Of a DNA stretch of 64,000 bases, positions 13,272 through 26,894 are shown piece by piece. This DNA comes from Acanthaster planci. Lineage: Eukaryota; Echinodermata; Asteroidea; Valvatida; Acanthasteridae. The number at the start of each line of letters is the position of its first letter. Position 1 is the first letter of the stretch. Location of the stretch: the NCBI RefSeq assembly GCF_001949145.1, contig NW_019091405.1, forward strand, positions 449,656-513,655. Reading direction: 5' to 3'. The position numbers and the translations under genes are program-made. The notes under the pieces were generated by a model that ran no database searches, was not told where the DNA came from, and saw only the letters and a list, made by a program, of their open reading frames with translations.

Positions 13272-13278
13272 GAACATC

Positions 13279-16200
13279 ATGGTGTCCACTGGTATGGTTG
13301 CCTTGGCAACCGTTTCATCACTGCTGTCATTGTCTCTGGTTGCATTCATTGTCGCTGTTGTTTTTTTGCACTACCGTCACTGGAAGTACAGTCATATTCC
13401 TGGACCAAAGAGACGCAGGTTTGTAGACCTGTGCATGTATCCATAAAACAATATCTTCCTTCTCTTTTATAAAGTAGGCTGTTTCTCACATCAAGTTCAT
13501 ACTTGTATACTTGTTTGTAATGGCTCTGTGGCATATTTCTCTTCATTGCTTTATGACATGGGCTTATTCTGACTTCAAATACATGTGGCAAAGGATCAGT
13601 CTTACAGAATTTAAATTGAAATTGTATGACATCTGATCGTGATTCGCGATCTTTGGTTTGCCAGTGTTGGCCGAGAGTTGAGGCTGCCTCGGATCATGTC
13701 CTGTATGCTTATAACACACCCCTCTAACATCACCACTGGTGTAAATGGTCAATCAAATTATTTGCTCTTCACCAGCAAAAGAGTAAGGACAGGACAGAGA
13801 AAAATTTGAGCAAATGGTCATATTGTTTTAGTTTTAACTTTCTTTTTGTTGAGTCGCACACTCAGTACCTTTGAGTTGTGGCCAGTATTGAGTGCACATA
13901 CAAAAGATTTCATAAGTGAGCCTGGTCTTTGTGCAAGATTACATGTTCTGTGGCATTTAACACAGGTGATAATTTCATGCGTTCACTGTGTTCCAACTGC
14001 AAGTAAGTTCTGGTGTGAGGCCTGCATTTGTCCTTTGCTCTTGTACCTTTCTTGAATGGCAGGGTTCGGACAGTTTATTTGGAGTATAAAGCCAATACTT
14101 CAACCACTGTAAACAAAGTTGTAAAGTGTACTTATTGACACATTTGTCTACAAGGGTTTTCCTAGCCAAAAATACAGTGGACACTCCAATCAAAATGGAC
14201 AGCTAAAAGTGGGCTCAGATTTAAACAAATCTGTTAACTAATAATTATGTACAAACTCAAAATCTGAAATGAAGGAAAGAGATGACCCTAAGAAGGCCTT
14301 TGTGGCACTAAGCAGATGATGTTTGTGATATTCCTTTCCACAAATGAGGAGCTAATTGAATTTGTTACAGTTGTGAGTCATGGTTTTGAGTCATGGTTGT
14401 TAGCCGTGGTTGTGAGTCATGGTTGTTAGCCATGGTTGTGAGTCGTGGTATCTTTTGTTTCTGCAGCTTTTTCTTGGGGAATATTCAGGACTTCAGGGAG
14501 TATGTGGCCAAAGGGAAATTGATTGAAGATGCCATTAAAGACTGGTGAGTGAAATAACATGATGAGGGAATAAAAGTAACACCAATTCCCTCTCAGAAGC
14601 ACTCTGTGTTTTTTCCTCTTATTTCAGCCCAGAAATTGGTTATTACAGTCCACTCTCAATATAAAGAACACTGTTAAAACAAAATACTGTCATTAAGATC
14701 AATCCTACTTTCTTGAATTCTTATGGTTTGTTTTTCCACTCCTTATAACAAAGTCTTGGTCATAACAAAGTAAGCTGTCTGGTGCCTCAGACGTTTTTAT
14801 ATTAAGTTCGTGTTATCAAGTCAATGATCAAGTGTTTTTATACTCTGCAAAGGGTTCCTCTTGCTTCTCTTGGGGTGGCATCCAGTTCATTGACGGTACA
14901 GTTAAATATGGCCTGATGCTTGGTTCCTTTTAAGCAAACAAATATGTACTTGGCCGATCAGGAAAAAGGACGCAAGTAATGCCCAAGCGGCAGGCGAGGG
15001 CATCATCAGCATTCATTCTCCTGAGCCGGTCTTAAGTCTTAGTTTAAAACTGGCCAAGCACATATTTAATCCCATTCGTAAATACTGTTTCAGTCAGAGA
15101 GTCAAAAGAAATCAAAATACGATACATTTCCAAGGATTTTGTTCTAGAGTTTTTCTTTTATTTTCCCGAACACTCCCGTCCATTTTATGGTATATTCTTT
15201 GTGCAAGTAGTCCACAAGAACATCCTTATATGGACTTAGCATGCGCGTGGCCATTCCTCAGAGTCTAAATAGGAATGAATTAAACTGTCTTGTATCCAGC
15301 TGCCAGTGCATTTTTACACAATGGGCATTACCAAATCACAGCGGGCATTATCAAATGTTAACATACAGTCACGCTGCACGTTGTTGAATAGGGAAACTCT
15401 CTGAGATATTCATGAATGTGTCTTTGAATGCATGCAGGGCGGATGAATTTGGACCGGTTTGCGTCGTTTGGTTTCTACACCGTTGCATTGTGTACTTCAA
15501 TGACACCAGAGCCATTAAGGTATGTTGGAGACACTAGACCACACTGTCAGTTAATGAAAATGAATGAAAAATAATGTACATAAATATCTAGGCATCTTTA
15601 AAACTTGCCGAAGACCTCATCTGAATACTCAATAGCAGTAGTATTAGATTCTCCAAGAGCGCTGAATCAAAAAAGAAAGGAAACTTTAAGACGTCAAAAT
15701 GTCCCAAAATGTGGCAGATTTTGGTTCCCAAATAACTGTAGCATTCACACTTTTACTTGCAAACATGAAAACCTGCATCAGCATAAACACATGCGTCAAA
15801 TAGAGGAATTAAAAATGGACATTAAATTTTGGTGAAATGAGACTTAAAGGTGTACAGTGTACTTTCACTTTAAAACGACCATATTTAAAAAAAATGTAGG
15901 GGCTCTTTAATTTGCTGGAAGAAATGATATTTATTTGTAGATGAGGCTGTTGTAGAATTTGAATGGAATTGCATTTAGGTCGTAAGTATGATTGCCAGAG
16001 AGTGTTGTTAGCGGCAAATATGTAGCCATTGCTGTTTAGCCAAATGTGAGCCAATTTCAAAGCAGTTTTTCCTCTTTCCTCTCAGGAAATCCTGGTCTCA
16101 GGCAGTCTGAAGTATCCTAAAGACTGGACTTACGACGGTATTGCAACTGTCTATGGTGCACGCTTTCTGGGCCGAGGTCTGGTGACAGAGAGGAATCATG

Positions 16201-19200
16201 AATTGTGGCTGAAGAGACGGGAAATTTTCAACCCAGCTTTTAGCCGAAAGTAAGCACTGCGATCGCTGCCCTGTTGGCATGCAATTCCATTTGCTCCATA
16301 ACCTAACGGATACACTCACAGTTTTTTAAGTTAGAAAACTACATGCACATGTAATCAACATAAACTAGGATTTTGGATTGTATGGATAACGATAGGTCTT
16401 TGAACACTGGCACGTCTGTTTTTCTACCATTTTTATGTATGAATGCATTAAAAAAAAATTTATCAGCTTCACTGTTTCCAAATCTAGGTCTACATCATTT
16501 GCAAATATTTGGTACATATTGACAGTAGACTTCCGTTTAATGTGTGTGGTTTATGAACATATTCCTCTCCAAATTTGTGGCAACGAAGGGGGCACTTGTT
16601 TGTCAACACGTCACTCTGGTCTTTGGTGTTTTTTTTCTTGCTGGTTGTAGCTACTTGAAGACGTGCATCAATCAGTTCAATGCCAGCTCTGATTTGCTGG
16701 TGGGTTACCTCAAGTCCAAAGCTGATGGCAAGACAGGTGTTCGACTCCTACCAGAGCTGAACAAGGTCACGATAGACATCATTGCTAAGGTCAGAATTAT
16801 GCTTATGATAGAGCAGTGACAAGTAACATAACTGAGATACCAAATCAAAATTGATGGGCGGTGGTTGAATTTTTCCCCTTAGTTTATAATGTGAATACTT
16901 CTTTGCACGTTCCAAACAGCGTGTCTTAGAGGGAAGCACAACTTTACATTGGTCAATTGCTAATAAGTGATGAGAGAAACCATTTTATTCAACATCCAAA
17001 GTGTGCTTACCTTTTCTATTTTCACTGTGCACAGCTCAGTGCAGACCAGGACAGTTCGCAGGAATGACTTGCTGCTTTTTGATAGTAACTGTGTAGATAT
17101 TTGAGCACTTGGGAAACAAGCAAACTGTCTCTTGAAAGCATTTCTGATGTTAGTCTTGTAACACCCTGTTTGAGACCACTGCATTGTAATAAGTGTGCAA
17201 CACGTTGTGTTCTGGTATTTTGAGAAAATTCTGTGAAAGAGTTCTCTCAAAGTGTCCACAGCGGGGGTGTGATTCCTAAGGACTTGAGGGGATGTTTGAC
17301 ATCATAGTCGTGGATTTTCAGAGCCTTAATCATTCATGTCTTGCTGCTTTATTGGTCGTCCTCCCCTCCATGGTAAGATTGTTCATAATCATGGCTATTT
17401 GTGAATTTGTCGGTGAACTCGTGCCTCGTGAGTCACTTCAAGCCCTGAACTGTCACCATGGTAACCCCAGTGCTGGATGTTGTAGATTTCCCTTTACCCT
17501 CCATTGTCACCATTGCCACAGTGTTGCTGCTAGTTAACCTCCAAAATTGGGCTGAATGATCTGTATGATGTCCGAAAATTCCTTCAAATTAAATGCATCC
17601 TGATTTCGGATTCAAAGAAAGTTGTAATGATTAATAATCAATTGAATAAGTTGATCGTCATTGAGGCATTGATATTCATTTGATTTGCATTGATTCATCA
17701 CCCAGAAATGGTTTTAATGTATACTTGAAGAGGGTAATAACTGACAGTGAATTCTCTCCTCTTCAAATCAATATTCAGACTATTAGTTGGATTTTTTTGC
17801 TTGGATTGTAGATTGCTTTTGGCTCAAACTTTTACCAGTTTGATGCAGAGAAGATGACCTCATTCAACGAGGAATTTGATACGGCTCTCAGAGGAATGAG
17901 GATGCAGTTTGAGAAGCCGTGGTATACGGTAAAGGCGGCACCTTGTCGATTATATTTCTAGATTTTGTCTGTTAAGTGCAACTTTTTAATTTTTAATTTT
18001 CGGTACTTTTGTGATTGTATGTGCTCTACAGTTACATTGAATATGTCAAAATGAAAGTTATTAGACCGCAAAAAAAAATCTAGTTTCCGATCTCTACCTG
18101 CTTTTAAGGTTTCTTTTTTTTCTGTCGTCAAATTTGCAATAGATTATTTGTTTGTTTGTTTCTAACAATCATTGTTGCTGCTAATTCAACTTAAATTGTT
18201 GATGGGGTTGAAAGTTCCTCTTCCTCAAACACACAACTACGTATAGGTGAAATAGTCCAAACAGTGCAGTAAATCCATCCACCATGTTACAAAAAGGCCA
18301 ACTTATGTTTTTCTAAATGACTCAGCTTTTCGTTATTTATGAATGCAAACAATATGAAATGAGTTTTTTGTGTGTTTTTCTGTATTATATTACAGGCCTC
18401 ATTCTGCTCAGTTTTGAGTGCTTTAGAAAGAAAAGTTTCCCCGGAGAAGAGAAGCTTTAAAGACATTAGAAAATGCCCCACCACAAACTAAGAAAATCAC
18501 CTTGAGTTTGGATTATTGCCATCTTCCTCCAGCAGTCTTCAAACTTCCTCTACGATATTAAACTAAAGCCACCAAATTAAAGAAAACAAGCAACCTTCAA
18601 ATCTGATCTGGGATAAATCTTATCTCCACCTTCTCTAAATGTATGTGACTGATGGTCATCCCTTGCAAATCTCCCATCCTAGCGTGGAAAAAATTGGAAT
18701 TCACAGAAGGGAGGTGCAAAAGAAATGAAAGAAAAGGGGGAAACAGGACGAAAGTCACTAATTTGCGTAAAAATATCTCAGAATGGACTCTCTCCACCAT
18801 TCGTTGCTTCTTGTTTTGCTGCTGATGCCCCAAAGATTTACCCCTCGGAAATAATTCATACAGCACTTCTGCTCGGAAAGGTCCATGGTTTGGTGAAGTT
18901 TGCTGATGTCTGCTAACGGAAAATCCATTGTCATATTCGAAACTGTGAACTGGACAAATAACTTTGGGGATTTTTTAATGCCGTCACCAATTTTGATGTT
19001 TTGTCATCAGTTCAACCCATCGAGATCAGCGTGGGACTATCGCGCCAAGGTCCGCCAGGCCATCCAGAAGTTAAGAGAGACCGGAAGGATGATCATCCAG
19101 AAGCAGATGAAAGCCTTAGGGAGAGGGGAAGAGCTCAGCAACAACATCCTGTCCTTCATCCTTCAAGCCTGCCAGCATTCGGCGACAGGAGGATTGGACA

Positions 19201-22200
19201 TGGAAGAAATGGTGGATGAGTTCACCACCTTCTTCCTGGCTGGTAAGTTCCAGTGACGGAATGGTCCTCTGGTACTGACATTGCAGACAATCCGGCAAAA
19301 TCCAAAGTGAGATTTCACCGGAGATCAATCAGTGGAAAGGATCAATTTAGAAATGTCAAAATTGTCCCATCTCCCGTTCAACCAAAGGTGAGTGGAATCT
19401 GCAAAAGGTACTTGTACTTGTCAGCTCTTGGTTTTCCGATAAAAATCTAGATGACGAAATTGTCCTCCAAGGCAAGATCTCATGGACTCTGTGCTAATGG
19501 CTGATGTGTCTCTGTGATTTGGTGTTTGACAACAGTCAGAGGACTTGATGTTTGACGTGAATTCACGGATGGATCCCTTTTTTTGTCGTAGTTACATCTC
19601 CTGGCTCACTGAAACTTTCCTTTTAGACTGATTGGGAACAAGTTTGGCAAGATGATGTGTGATGTGTCTTTCCTCCTTTTACCCTACTACAGGCAATGAG
19701 ACCACTGCCAATCTGTTAGCGTCAGCCATGTTGCAACTGTGCCAGCATCCTGAGGCCATGTATAGGTAATTATATTCATTTTTTTTGGAGTTTTCACCAA
19801 TTTTTCCAAAAAAGTTGACAAAGTTTATTTTTCATTGAGGTCTGTTCTGAAAATTCTGTCATCCGCTTGACCAAAATCAGTATTCTTACACAGAATTTAT
19901 GCCAGGAAAATGAACTTACGAGACAGTACAATACATCTCTTATGCAGAGATGAATTGAAGTTGTGGAGCCTCTCCTGTTGCATACTTTATCAATGTTTTG
20001 GGTGTTTAGGTCTTATTTGATGTGAGCCTGCCTTTCGGGTCAACTTTAATCTTCTTTTTTCCATCACAGGCTGAAGACAGAAGTGGATGCTGTCGTTTCC
20101 AATAAGGATTACATCCCATATGAGGATCTGTCCAAGTTGGAATACACAGTCGCTGTAAGTACCTGGTTGCTTCTATTAATGTCATGCTTTACAGTTTCAA
20201 AGGTTTTTGTTCCTTTAAAAAGAGATAATTGAATTGTGCTGATTTCAGGTTCGAAATGAGATAGAATTTAACTTTCATGGTAGATTAACGGTCCGGTGTC
20301 GCTAGATTTGTTGCCGTCAAATACTTTGCACTTGCTCTGGGCACAAGTATTATTTTCCGGCAAAAATACAGAGACTTTTTAAAAATGACAAGATACTGCA
20401 ACTGCTGTTCTTTACAAAGTTGGACTTTAGGAATGGTGCCCCTTGGTAGTCCTTTGGTCTTTTGGGTGACATATCCAGGGGTGAGATTAGTCAAGACTTT
20501 ACCTCATTTCAGGTTTCTCTTTTCATCAGGTTTTTCATAATTTCAGAATTTGAAATACATTCTCTCTTAACGTCTTGAAAGTTTTGAATTTTCCGCTGAG
20601 ATGTTTTTATGTATACATACAAAGTGATATGTAACGCAAGAAATGGGTATTTGAGGGGTGTCTTGAGGCAAACACAAAATGTACGCCGTAGGGACCCTAA
20701 ATCGCTGTTCATGGGCCCCTCAAAACCTCTGGTGATGATTTCGTGGAGATATTGGTTTTCTCCAGTCTCATCCCTCTTTATCACATTTAAAACATTTTTA
20801 ATTACCTTTTTATCACCTTTTTAAAACTCGGAGACCGTGTTGGGAGCAATATATGCTACACCTTCCAGCAATGTCCCATATGCCACTTGAGGGCGCCACA
20901 CACAATCGAACTACATGTATCAGGGAATTTTGCCTGGTAACCAATGCACACACTATAGTGCCAGGTCAAGTCAGTTGCTGAACAACCATGGCCTTGAATG
21001 TGTTTATCTTGTTAATGTTTTTCTTTTGGGGGGGGGACTTCACCCAATAATAGGTTCTGAAAGAAACACTGCGGTTGTGTCCTCCAGGTAACGGCACCGT
21101 CAGAGTCGCCAGTGAAGACACGCTGATTGACGGCATGAAGATACCTGCCGGTACTACACTGGGTGTAAGGCATTTCATTGTCTCTGTAATCTTTTGCTGA
21201 CTGGCATTGCTTATAAATGAGTTACTCTGACCAAGGAAAGTGAGTTTACTTGCAGTTGGATCTGTAGCCACTCTGGTACTGTTCTCCGGTCTGCAGGTCT
21301 CATAATAATGCTACAGTAATACTAAGCTGTTCTTTTATAGTGCATAAGACAATTATAAAAATCTCTTTGGGCTGAACAGGTGCATTTTACGTTGAAGTTT
21401 AAATTGTTCCAGGGTGGGGCAGTTTTTTGATGTTGGTGTGGAAGATCGTTTTAAAGTTCAGGTGCGGAGTTTTTGAAGGCCCGTTGATCAGATGATTTCG
21501 TTAAAACTGGATAGGGAATGAGAAGATGTTTGTTGCTGAAGCAATGAGTTCTTGATGGCTGATATTGGCTCATTGAATCTTGGAGAGAAACTGGGGCTGT
21601 TTCCTTGTGTGCATTTGTAAATCATAACCAGTACTTTAAAATTTATCAAGGATTTCACTGGTAGCCAAGGTTTAAGTCTGTTTTCACTTTCATGATTGTG
21701 TTATTTTAATTTTAGTGTTGATTTTCTCAGTCACTTAACTCATTTTTCATACTGAGCCACAAGGACTTTTCCTCCGATGTCTTGACGTCGTCTTCATGCC
21801 AGTTTTATGAAAATTGGACAAAGCACTCTCGCAAAATGCCCAGTTGGCAAAAAGTGTGTTCCCTGATTGATGTGCTTCTGGAGAGATGCCCTCTACATTC
21901 AACTCTCCATTTATAATTGCAGGTGTCCTTTTACACCATTGGCCGCAGCGAGAGGTACTGGACCAATGTCATGGAGTTTTCTCCCGACCGTTTCCTTGCT
22001 GGAGATGGAAGGTAACAGCCCTGATAGATTCTCATCTTAGTTTAATAGAGGTCGAGTTATGAACCAGGCTTATTTTAATTGAGTCTCTGCATGGAAAATG
22101 CAAACTTGCCACATAAGGCCCACAAATTTAATATGTAAATTTAAAGAAAGTTAGCAGGCTTAAGGAGAAGGCCATTTGCTCCAGGTTTCTTTACCTTCTG

Positions 22201-23448
22201 CAGAGAGATTCTGCTAGGATTGAAACACCAGGCCATCTATCTTTTAGATCTGTATAATGTATTTGAGAAGACAGTACCCAGAAAGCAGTTGGTACTACTT
22301 CTGTGGTTTGCTTTTCTCCAATTTAATATGGATATGCTATAATGCGCATAGGTGTCTCAAGGAACTTGCCAGAAAAGCTAAGATATTTTCACAGAAATTG
22401 CTGCAAAAATGGGTCTCATTAGTAAAAAAAAAGTGAAAAATAAAAAAGGGGAATTTTCACAGAAATTGCTGCAAAAGTGGGTCTCATTAGTAAAAAAAGG
22501 TGAAAAATAAAAAAGGGGAATTGTGCTATCCATGGTTGCTTGCACCTCCCCCCCCCAAAAAAAATTAACTTGGCAACACCCATGCTCACAATGTGATGTG
22601 GCCTTATCTACTGTATTTGTAGTTCCTCCGGTGCCTTCATGCCATTCTCCATCGGTCCCAGGAACTGCATTGGCCAACAATTTGCGATGGTGAGTCTTCT
22701 GGAGAAAAAAAAAATCAATTAAATACTATTGTAAAAGTGAAGCTTTATCACCATATTGACGGTATTCTCCAACAAAATTGTCCCAGGCACAGTAGCACCT
22801 TTGGACAGAAATACTGACTTTTTAAAATGACAAGATACTACAAGTACCATCCCTAACGCAAAATTTAAATTTTACCTTACAAATGCTGACCGTAGGTGGT
22901 CATTCGTTCAAGATTTGTGTGACATGTTTTACCTCATCATCAGTCTCTGTTTAATAAAGTGGGAGGGCTCCATACATGTTCAACCTCCATTTGTTAGTTT
23001 AACCATAGTGAACAGACTCCATGGGAATCACTCAAGGGTTGGGACGAGGGTAGATGTCACCCATTACTGCATAGGCCCTACAGAATTTGCCAGAATGCTT
23101 TGAAGCGCCCTCTATCTTACGGCGTAGGAAATCTCTGCAAGTTACACATCGTCCAGTGTGAAACTGATGAAAAGGACGGAAGTGTCCTCTTTCTTTTTCT
23201 CTGTCAAAATTCACTTGAAATCGGGACTTGAGAATGAAAGTGTGAACATCTCAGTATTTTATGCCTATCTTGTACAGATTGAAGCTCGTATCCTGTTAGC
23301 CAAACTCCTGCAGAACTTCAGTTTCAGCCTGGTTCCGGGACAGGACTTGGGGTGCGTTGTTGAAACCACCATGAAACCAAAGGACGGATGCCAGGTCTTC
23401 ATAACGCCAGCGGAGGAGAGTGGGCATCAACCCACCGGCAGCCAGTAA
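13279..23448 (+). CDS. CYP46A-like: CYP46A-like cytochrome P450 (cholesterol 24-hydroxylase family), copy 1
   Basis: Thirteen coding exons: 13279-13418, 14467-14544, 15438-15519, 16086-16249, 16651-16789, 17812-17928, 19011-19242, 19693-19765, 20070-20154, 21054-21164, 21923-22011, 22623-22689, 23278-23448. All have GT/AG borders and joining phases; total 515 residues. Seen: a hydrophobic ER anchor (about residues 6-31), the hinge HIPGPKRR, I-helix AGNETT (317-322), ExxR as ETLR (374-377), FSPDRF (426-431) and the heme loop FSIGPRNCIG with ligand Cys452. All catalytic landmarks are present. Closest known pattern is CYP46A1, which makes 24-hydroxycholesterol for sterol turnover: human has GRGL-like GQGLVSE, SLGHRSCIGQQFA and LVPGQ; here GRGLVTE, SIGPRNCIGQQFA and LVPGQ. 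Substrate is inferred from family only. ATG 13279 is chosen because it precedes the anchor and is conserved in the paralogue. Confidence 0.92.
14376..14452 (+). repeat. Short tandem repeat, GTTGTGAGTCATG unit
   Basis: About five imperfect copies of a 14-15 bp unit (TGTGAGTCATGGT / TGTTAGCCATGGT, alternating) end 14 bp before exon 2 of the first P450 gene. A 28-29 bp alternating unit describes it better. Confidence 0.7.
14940..15067 (+). mobile_element. 128-bp MITE, copy 1 (16-bp terminal inverted repeats)
   Basis: Left terminus AAATATGTACTTGGCC (14940-14955) and right terminus GGCCAAGCACATATTT (15052-15067) are inverted repeats with one mismatch. A second copy in opposite orientation lies at 56149-56271 and shares the internal CAGGCGAGGGCATCA and GAGCCGGTCTTAA. 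In intron 2 of CYP46 copy 1. Confidence 0.8.
22386..22520 (+). repeat. Tandem duplication, about 68 bp x 2
   Basis: TTTTCACAGAAATTGCTGC...AAAAAGGGGAA occurs twice back to back in intron 11 of CYP46 copy 1, with one substitution and small A-run changes, so it is young. The duplicated TTTTCACAG could act as a weak cryptic acceptor. Confidence 0.85.
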
Positions 23449-25880
23449 GACTGAGAAGGAACAAGGCATGTCCCCACGTTGAAGGTTAAACTGACATCAC
23501 ACAAGACGCTGTTTTTTGATTAATTTGCTGGCGGGGGGGGGGGAGTGGTCAGAGGGGCTCAACCTTGCCCCATCTTTTTTTGCATGGGGGAGATTTGTCA
23601 AGATTTTTCCAGATTTCAGGATTTCTTTTCATTTTCTTGATTTCAGGGTTTTTTCAAAAATTCTCTTTTTAAATCTGGAACATCCTGAGTTTACGGTGTT
23701 TTTATGTGTGACAGTTTATTTAGAACACAAGAAGTGGATAGTTTAAGGGATGCCTTCAGCCAAACATGAATGTATGCCAGAGACCCCACACTTCTGTGGG
23801 GCCTAACCTTTGTGGGATTATTTTGTGGGCATTTCCTATTCCTCCAATCTCACCTCTGTATTGGGCAGAGGAGAGATAGGATTCACATCCGTCTGTATGT
23901 GCACCAAACTAGCCAAATGTAGCTTTTCCTGTAATGGTCAACAGTTGTAACAGGGTATTGTATACTGATAATCTACCACATTGTACAGTTCTTCTCGTGG
24001 ATTCAATAAGAAATTTGGAGGATGTGCATAGTCTTGCGTAGAGCTTGTAGTTTTGTAGAGTAATGGTTTCAGATCATATTTTGTAATGTCTGTAGTAATG
24101 TAATGAATACAAACAGTACATAATTTGGCAACAGAGTTTGTAAATTGAAATATATTCTGTGTACATTAATTTGAGCCAATTGTTTAGTTAACTGTATGCA
24201 TCGTGTGTTCTTAATAATTTGTGTGAACTATTTTACTACTCACCATAAAGACGGGTTTGATATTTTTCTATCTAAAGCAGATCAAAGTGTCCAATTTTTA
24301 CTCATTTCAAAAAAATGAAAGCCATATCCAAAATTTTGTGAAGTTTGTGTTTTATTTTACATAATATACGTTGGATTTTATCTGATGTGAGTTAAGTCAT
24401 GAATGATAATGTACATAGATGTGACAACGGTATTTCATGATAAGATATTTTTAGGACATTTTGTTTCAACAATACAAGGTTTTCTGAATATATTTCACAA
24501 AAAGTTACATTTTTAAGATTGTAGAATTTTTATGTTGAATACCTCTGACAAATATTATGGTTGTAGATATCTATTTCTGAACTACACAGAATTTATCTTG
24601 GAAAGCATTTCATTTGTATATGAATAGCTCTCTGAATATTTTGTCTCTGGAGTATTTAGCAATAATTTTGCTACACAATGTGTAAATTTTCAAATGTAGT
24701 AGTATTTAACATGTTTATCCAATAGCCAAATGGACCATGATCATTTATGAAACTAGGTTTTATGATATTAAACCTTGCACAGAGTAATAGTTAGGTGATT
24801 TACATATGCTGGACTTACTTTTTTCTGTGATGTATTAAAAAGATTGCAATGTAAATCTGTGCTTGACATTGTTTGTGAATGGATGTTTCCCTCACCAATA
24901 ATCCATGATTAGATGGATTTCAAATGACTTGTATGGGTTTAGTTAATGGGTAACTTTCCTTCAGTAGGCATTTTGTGAGTTTAATATGAATATCTGGTAC
25001 ACCGAGTTCTTTAAAGTCACATGAAGGTAAGTTTGAATTCTCCACACTAAAGACGATGTTGCTGTACCCTGCGATTTGGGGCAATCCTTTGTTTAAAGAG
25101 TTGCACACCCCAAAATCTGGGAATCTTGAAAAAGATGCTTATTTAACTTACCATGGCACTGTTCGCGTAGTTTGAATTAGTCATTATCAGAAAGATATGA
25201 TTCCAGAGCACTGCCAGTCGATGTGAAATTGGATTTGTCGGGATATCACACTCCTCCAAAGGCAAGGTCACTCAATCCATTTTGCTTTTGTGCGACGCCA
25301 ATCTGCATATTGTTTAATTTGGTTTACGAATGTTCCCTTCTGTTCACATCCAAATCACTGCATTCATTCTTAATGGCTTGCCCCTCCATACGTAAAAACA
25401 GCTTTCATATTTGGTCTTCTCACAATTCACAGTGGGGGCGGGCTTATGAATTTGAAATCTTAACACCCGATGGATTAAATGTTGGAGTCAATTTGAGAAA
25501 GCACTTTCGGGAAGATAATGCGAATACAAGGCTCCCAGGTTAACAGAATTTTAAGAAATACATTTGATTTATTACAGATTATTCAATCCACATACACAAG
25601 ACTAGGCAGGGGTTTCAAGTTCTGTCTGTTTTAATAAACAATAATAAGAAATCTGGTATAAACTTAATAGTTAAGTAATGAAAAGATGAATCACTTAATT
25701 TTCAAAATGGTTCGCCAAATCACAGAACTTCACAGATGTAATCTTGGGGCATACACTGAGTATACAGTGTCACAATTCATGTTGGGCAGGGCAAAAAATC
25801 CAAAATTAAAAATTACCATCTCCCTCAAGCCAATCCAACCTCAGAAATAGTTCATAAACACCCTTGTGACTTGCTCAACA

Positions 25881-26285
25881 TTTATAAATCTGAAACCTTC
25901 CAAAATCAAGCCACTATGTATAACATTGTGTATATTTCGTATGCTAGAAAAAATATTTCACAGATATTTTATGGTGAAAAAATTAGCTATTCATATAGCA
26001 TCCATAATCTCATTAACATTCATAAATCTGAAACCTTCCAAAATCAAGCCACTATGTATAAAATTATGTGTATTTCATATGCTAGAAAAAACCCTTGATA
26101 TTTTATGGTAAAAAAAATTAGCTATTCATATAGCATCCATAATCTCATTAACATAAATAAATCGCAAACCTTCCAAAATCAAGCCACTATATATAAAATT
26201 CTGTATATCTCATGCTAGATAAATGTTTCTCAGATATTTCAAGGTAAAATATATTAGCTTTTCATATATTCATCAGTGGAATTCA
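25881..26285. repeat. Tandem array, about 137 bp x 3
   Basis: The unit starts AAATCTGAAACCTTCC at 25886, 26024 and about 26159 (spacing 138 and 135 bp). Later copies are more degraded. Each contains CAAAATCAAGCCACTAT and ATATTTTATGGT-like strings. Confidence 0.8.
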
Positions 26286-26725
26286 TGAGATTTTTGAAGG
26301 ATTTGAAATGCAATATCTGAAATATACTTTATGATACTTGTGCTCATATTCAAGTAACATGCTACAGAATATTTTCAGGAAGCCACTCATTAACTAGATA
26401 TCTCCAACCCTAACTAAAAACTCGAAAATAATGAGAAAATCAAAAGGTTCAATATATGTTTTAATGCTAACACAATCCTTGTGACCTAGCATCTAGGCTC
26501 ACACCAACAACAAACTGGCTAGAATGTGTATTCTTTCAGGAATTTATTGATATAATGACCATTGTCACAAAATCACACCTGCTTGTTATCCATGAGTTCA
26601 CAATTTTACATACATGTACCAAGTAAAATATGTCAAATTATACAATAATGCAAACTCTAAAAAACAGTGTATGCTGCCTCCTTTGTATAATTTTTCAATC
26701 AATACTACATTATGGACGGGCAGTG

Positions 26726-26870
26726 AGGTCACTAGTGCACGTCTATGTCTTTAAGGGAAGAAGGTCTTATTTCCAGAGGCCTTTGGCCTCAAGAGATTGG
26801 CCTTGGGAAATAGGACCCGGCCTCTTCTGGTCACTCACAGGCCTGAGGGGGCACGGGTGTGCACTAGTGA
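26726..26870. repeat. Inverted repeat, 14-15 bp termini
   Basis: GGTCACTAGTGCAC at the left and GTGCACTAGTGACC at the right bound about 145 bp with an internal GGCCTTTGGCC. The left terminus AGGTCACTAGTGCA recurs at about 35428, inside a CYP46 copy 2 intron. Confidence 0.55.
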
Positions 26871-26894
26871 CCGAATTTGGCCAGTCCGTATGTG

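Larger units (their letters stand above)
10982..13278. other. Head-to-head spacer between DMAC2 and CYP46 copy 1
   Basis: Presumed divergent promoter region. It contains the hairpin at 11518-11592 and GC-richer sequence with GCATGCGCATGC near 12315. A good donor (CCAG|GTAAGC, 12777/12778) and an acceptor (TTGCAG, ending 13271) sit eight bases before the P450 ATG. They suggest a 5' non-coding exon ending at 12777. No protein-coding exon is recognised. Confidence 0.45.
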
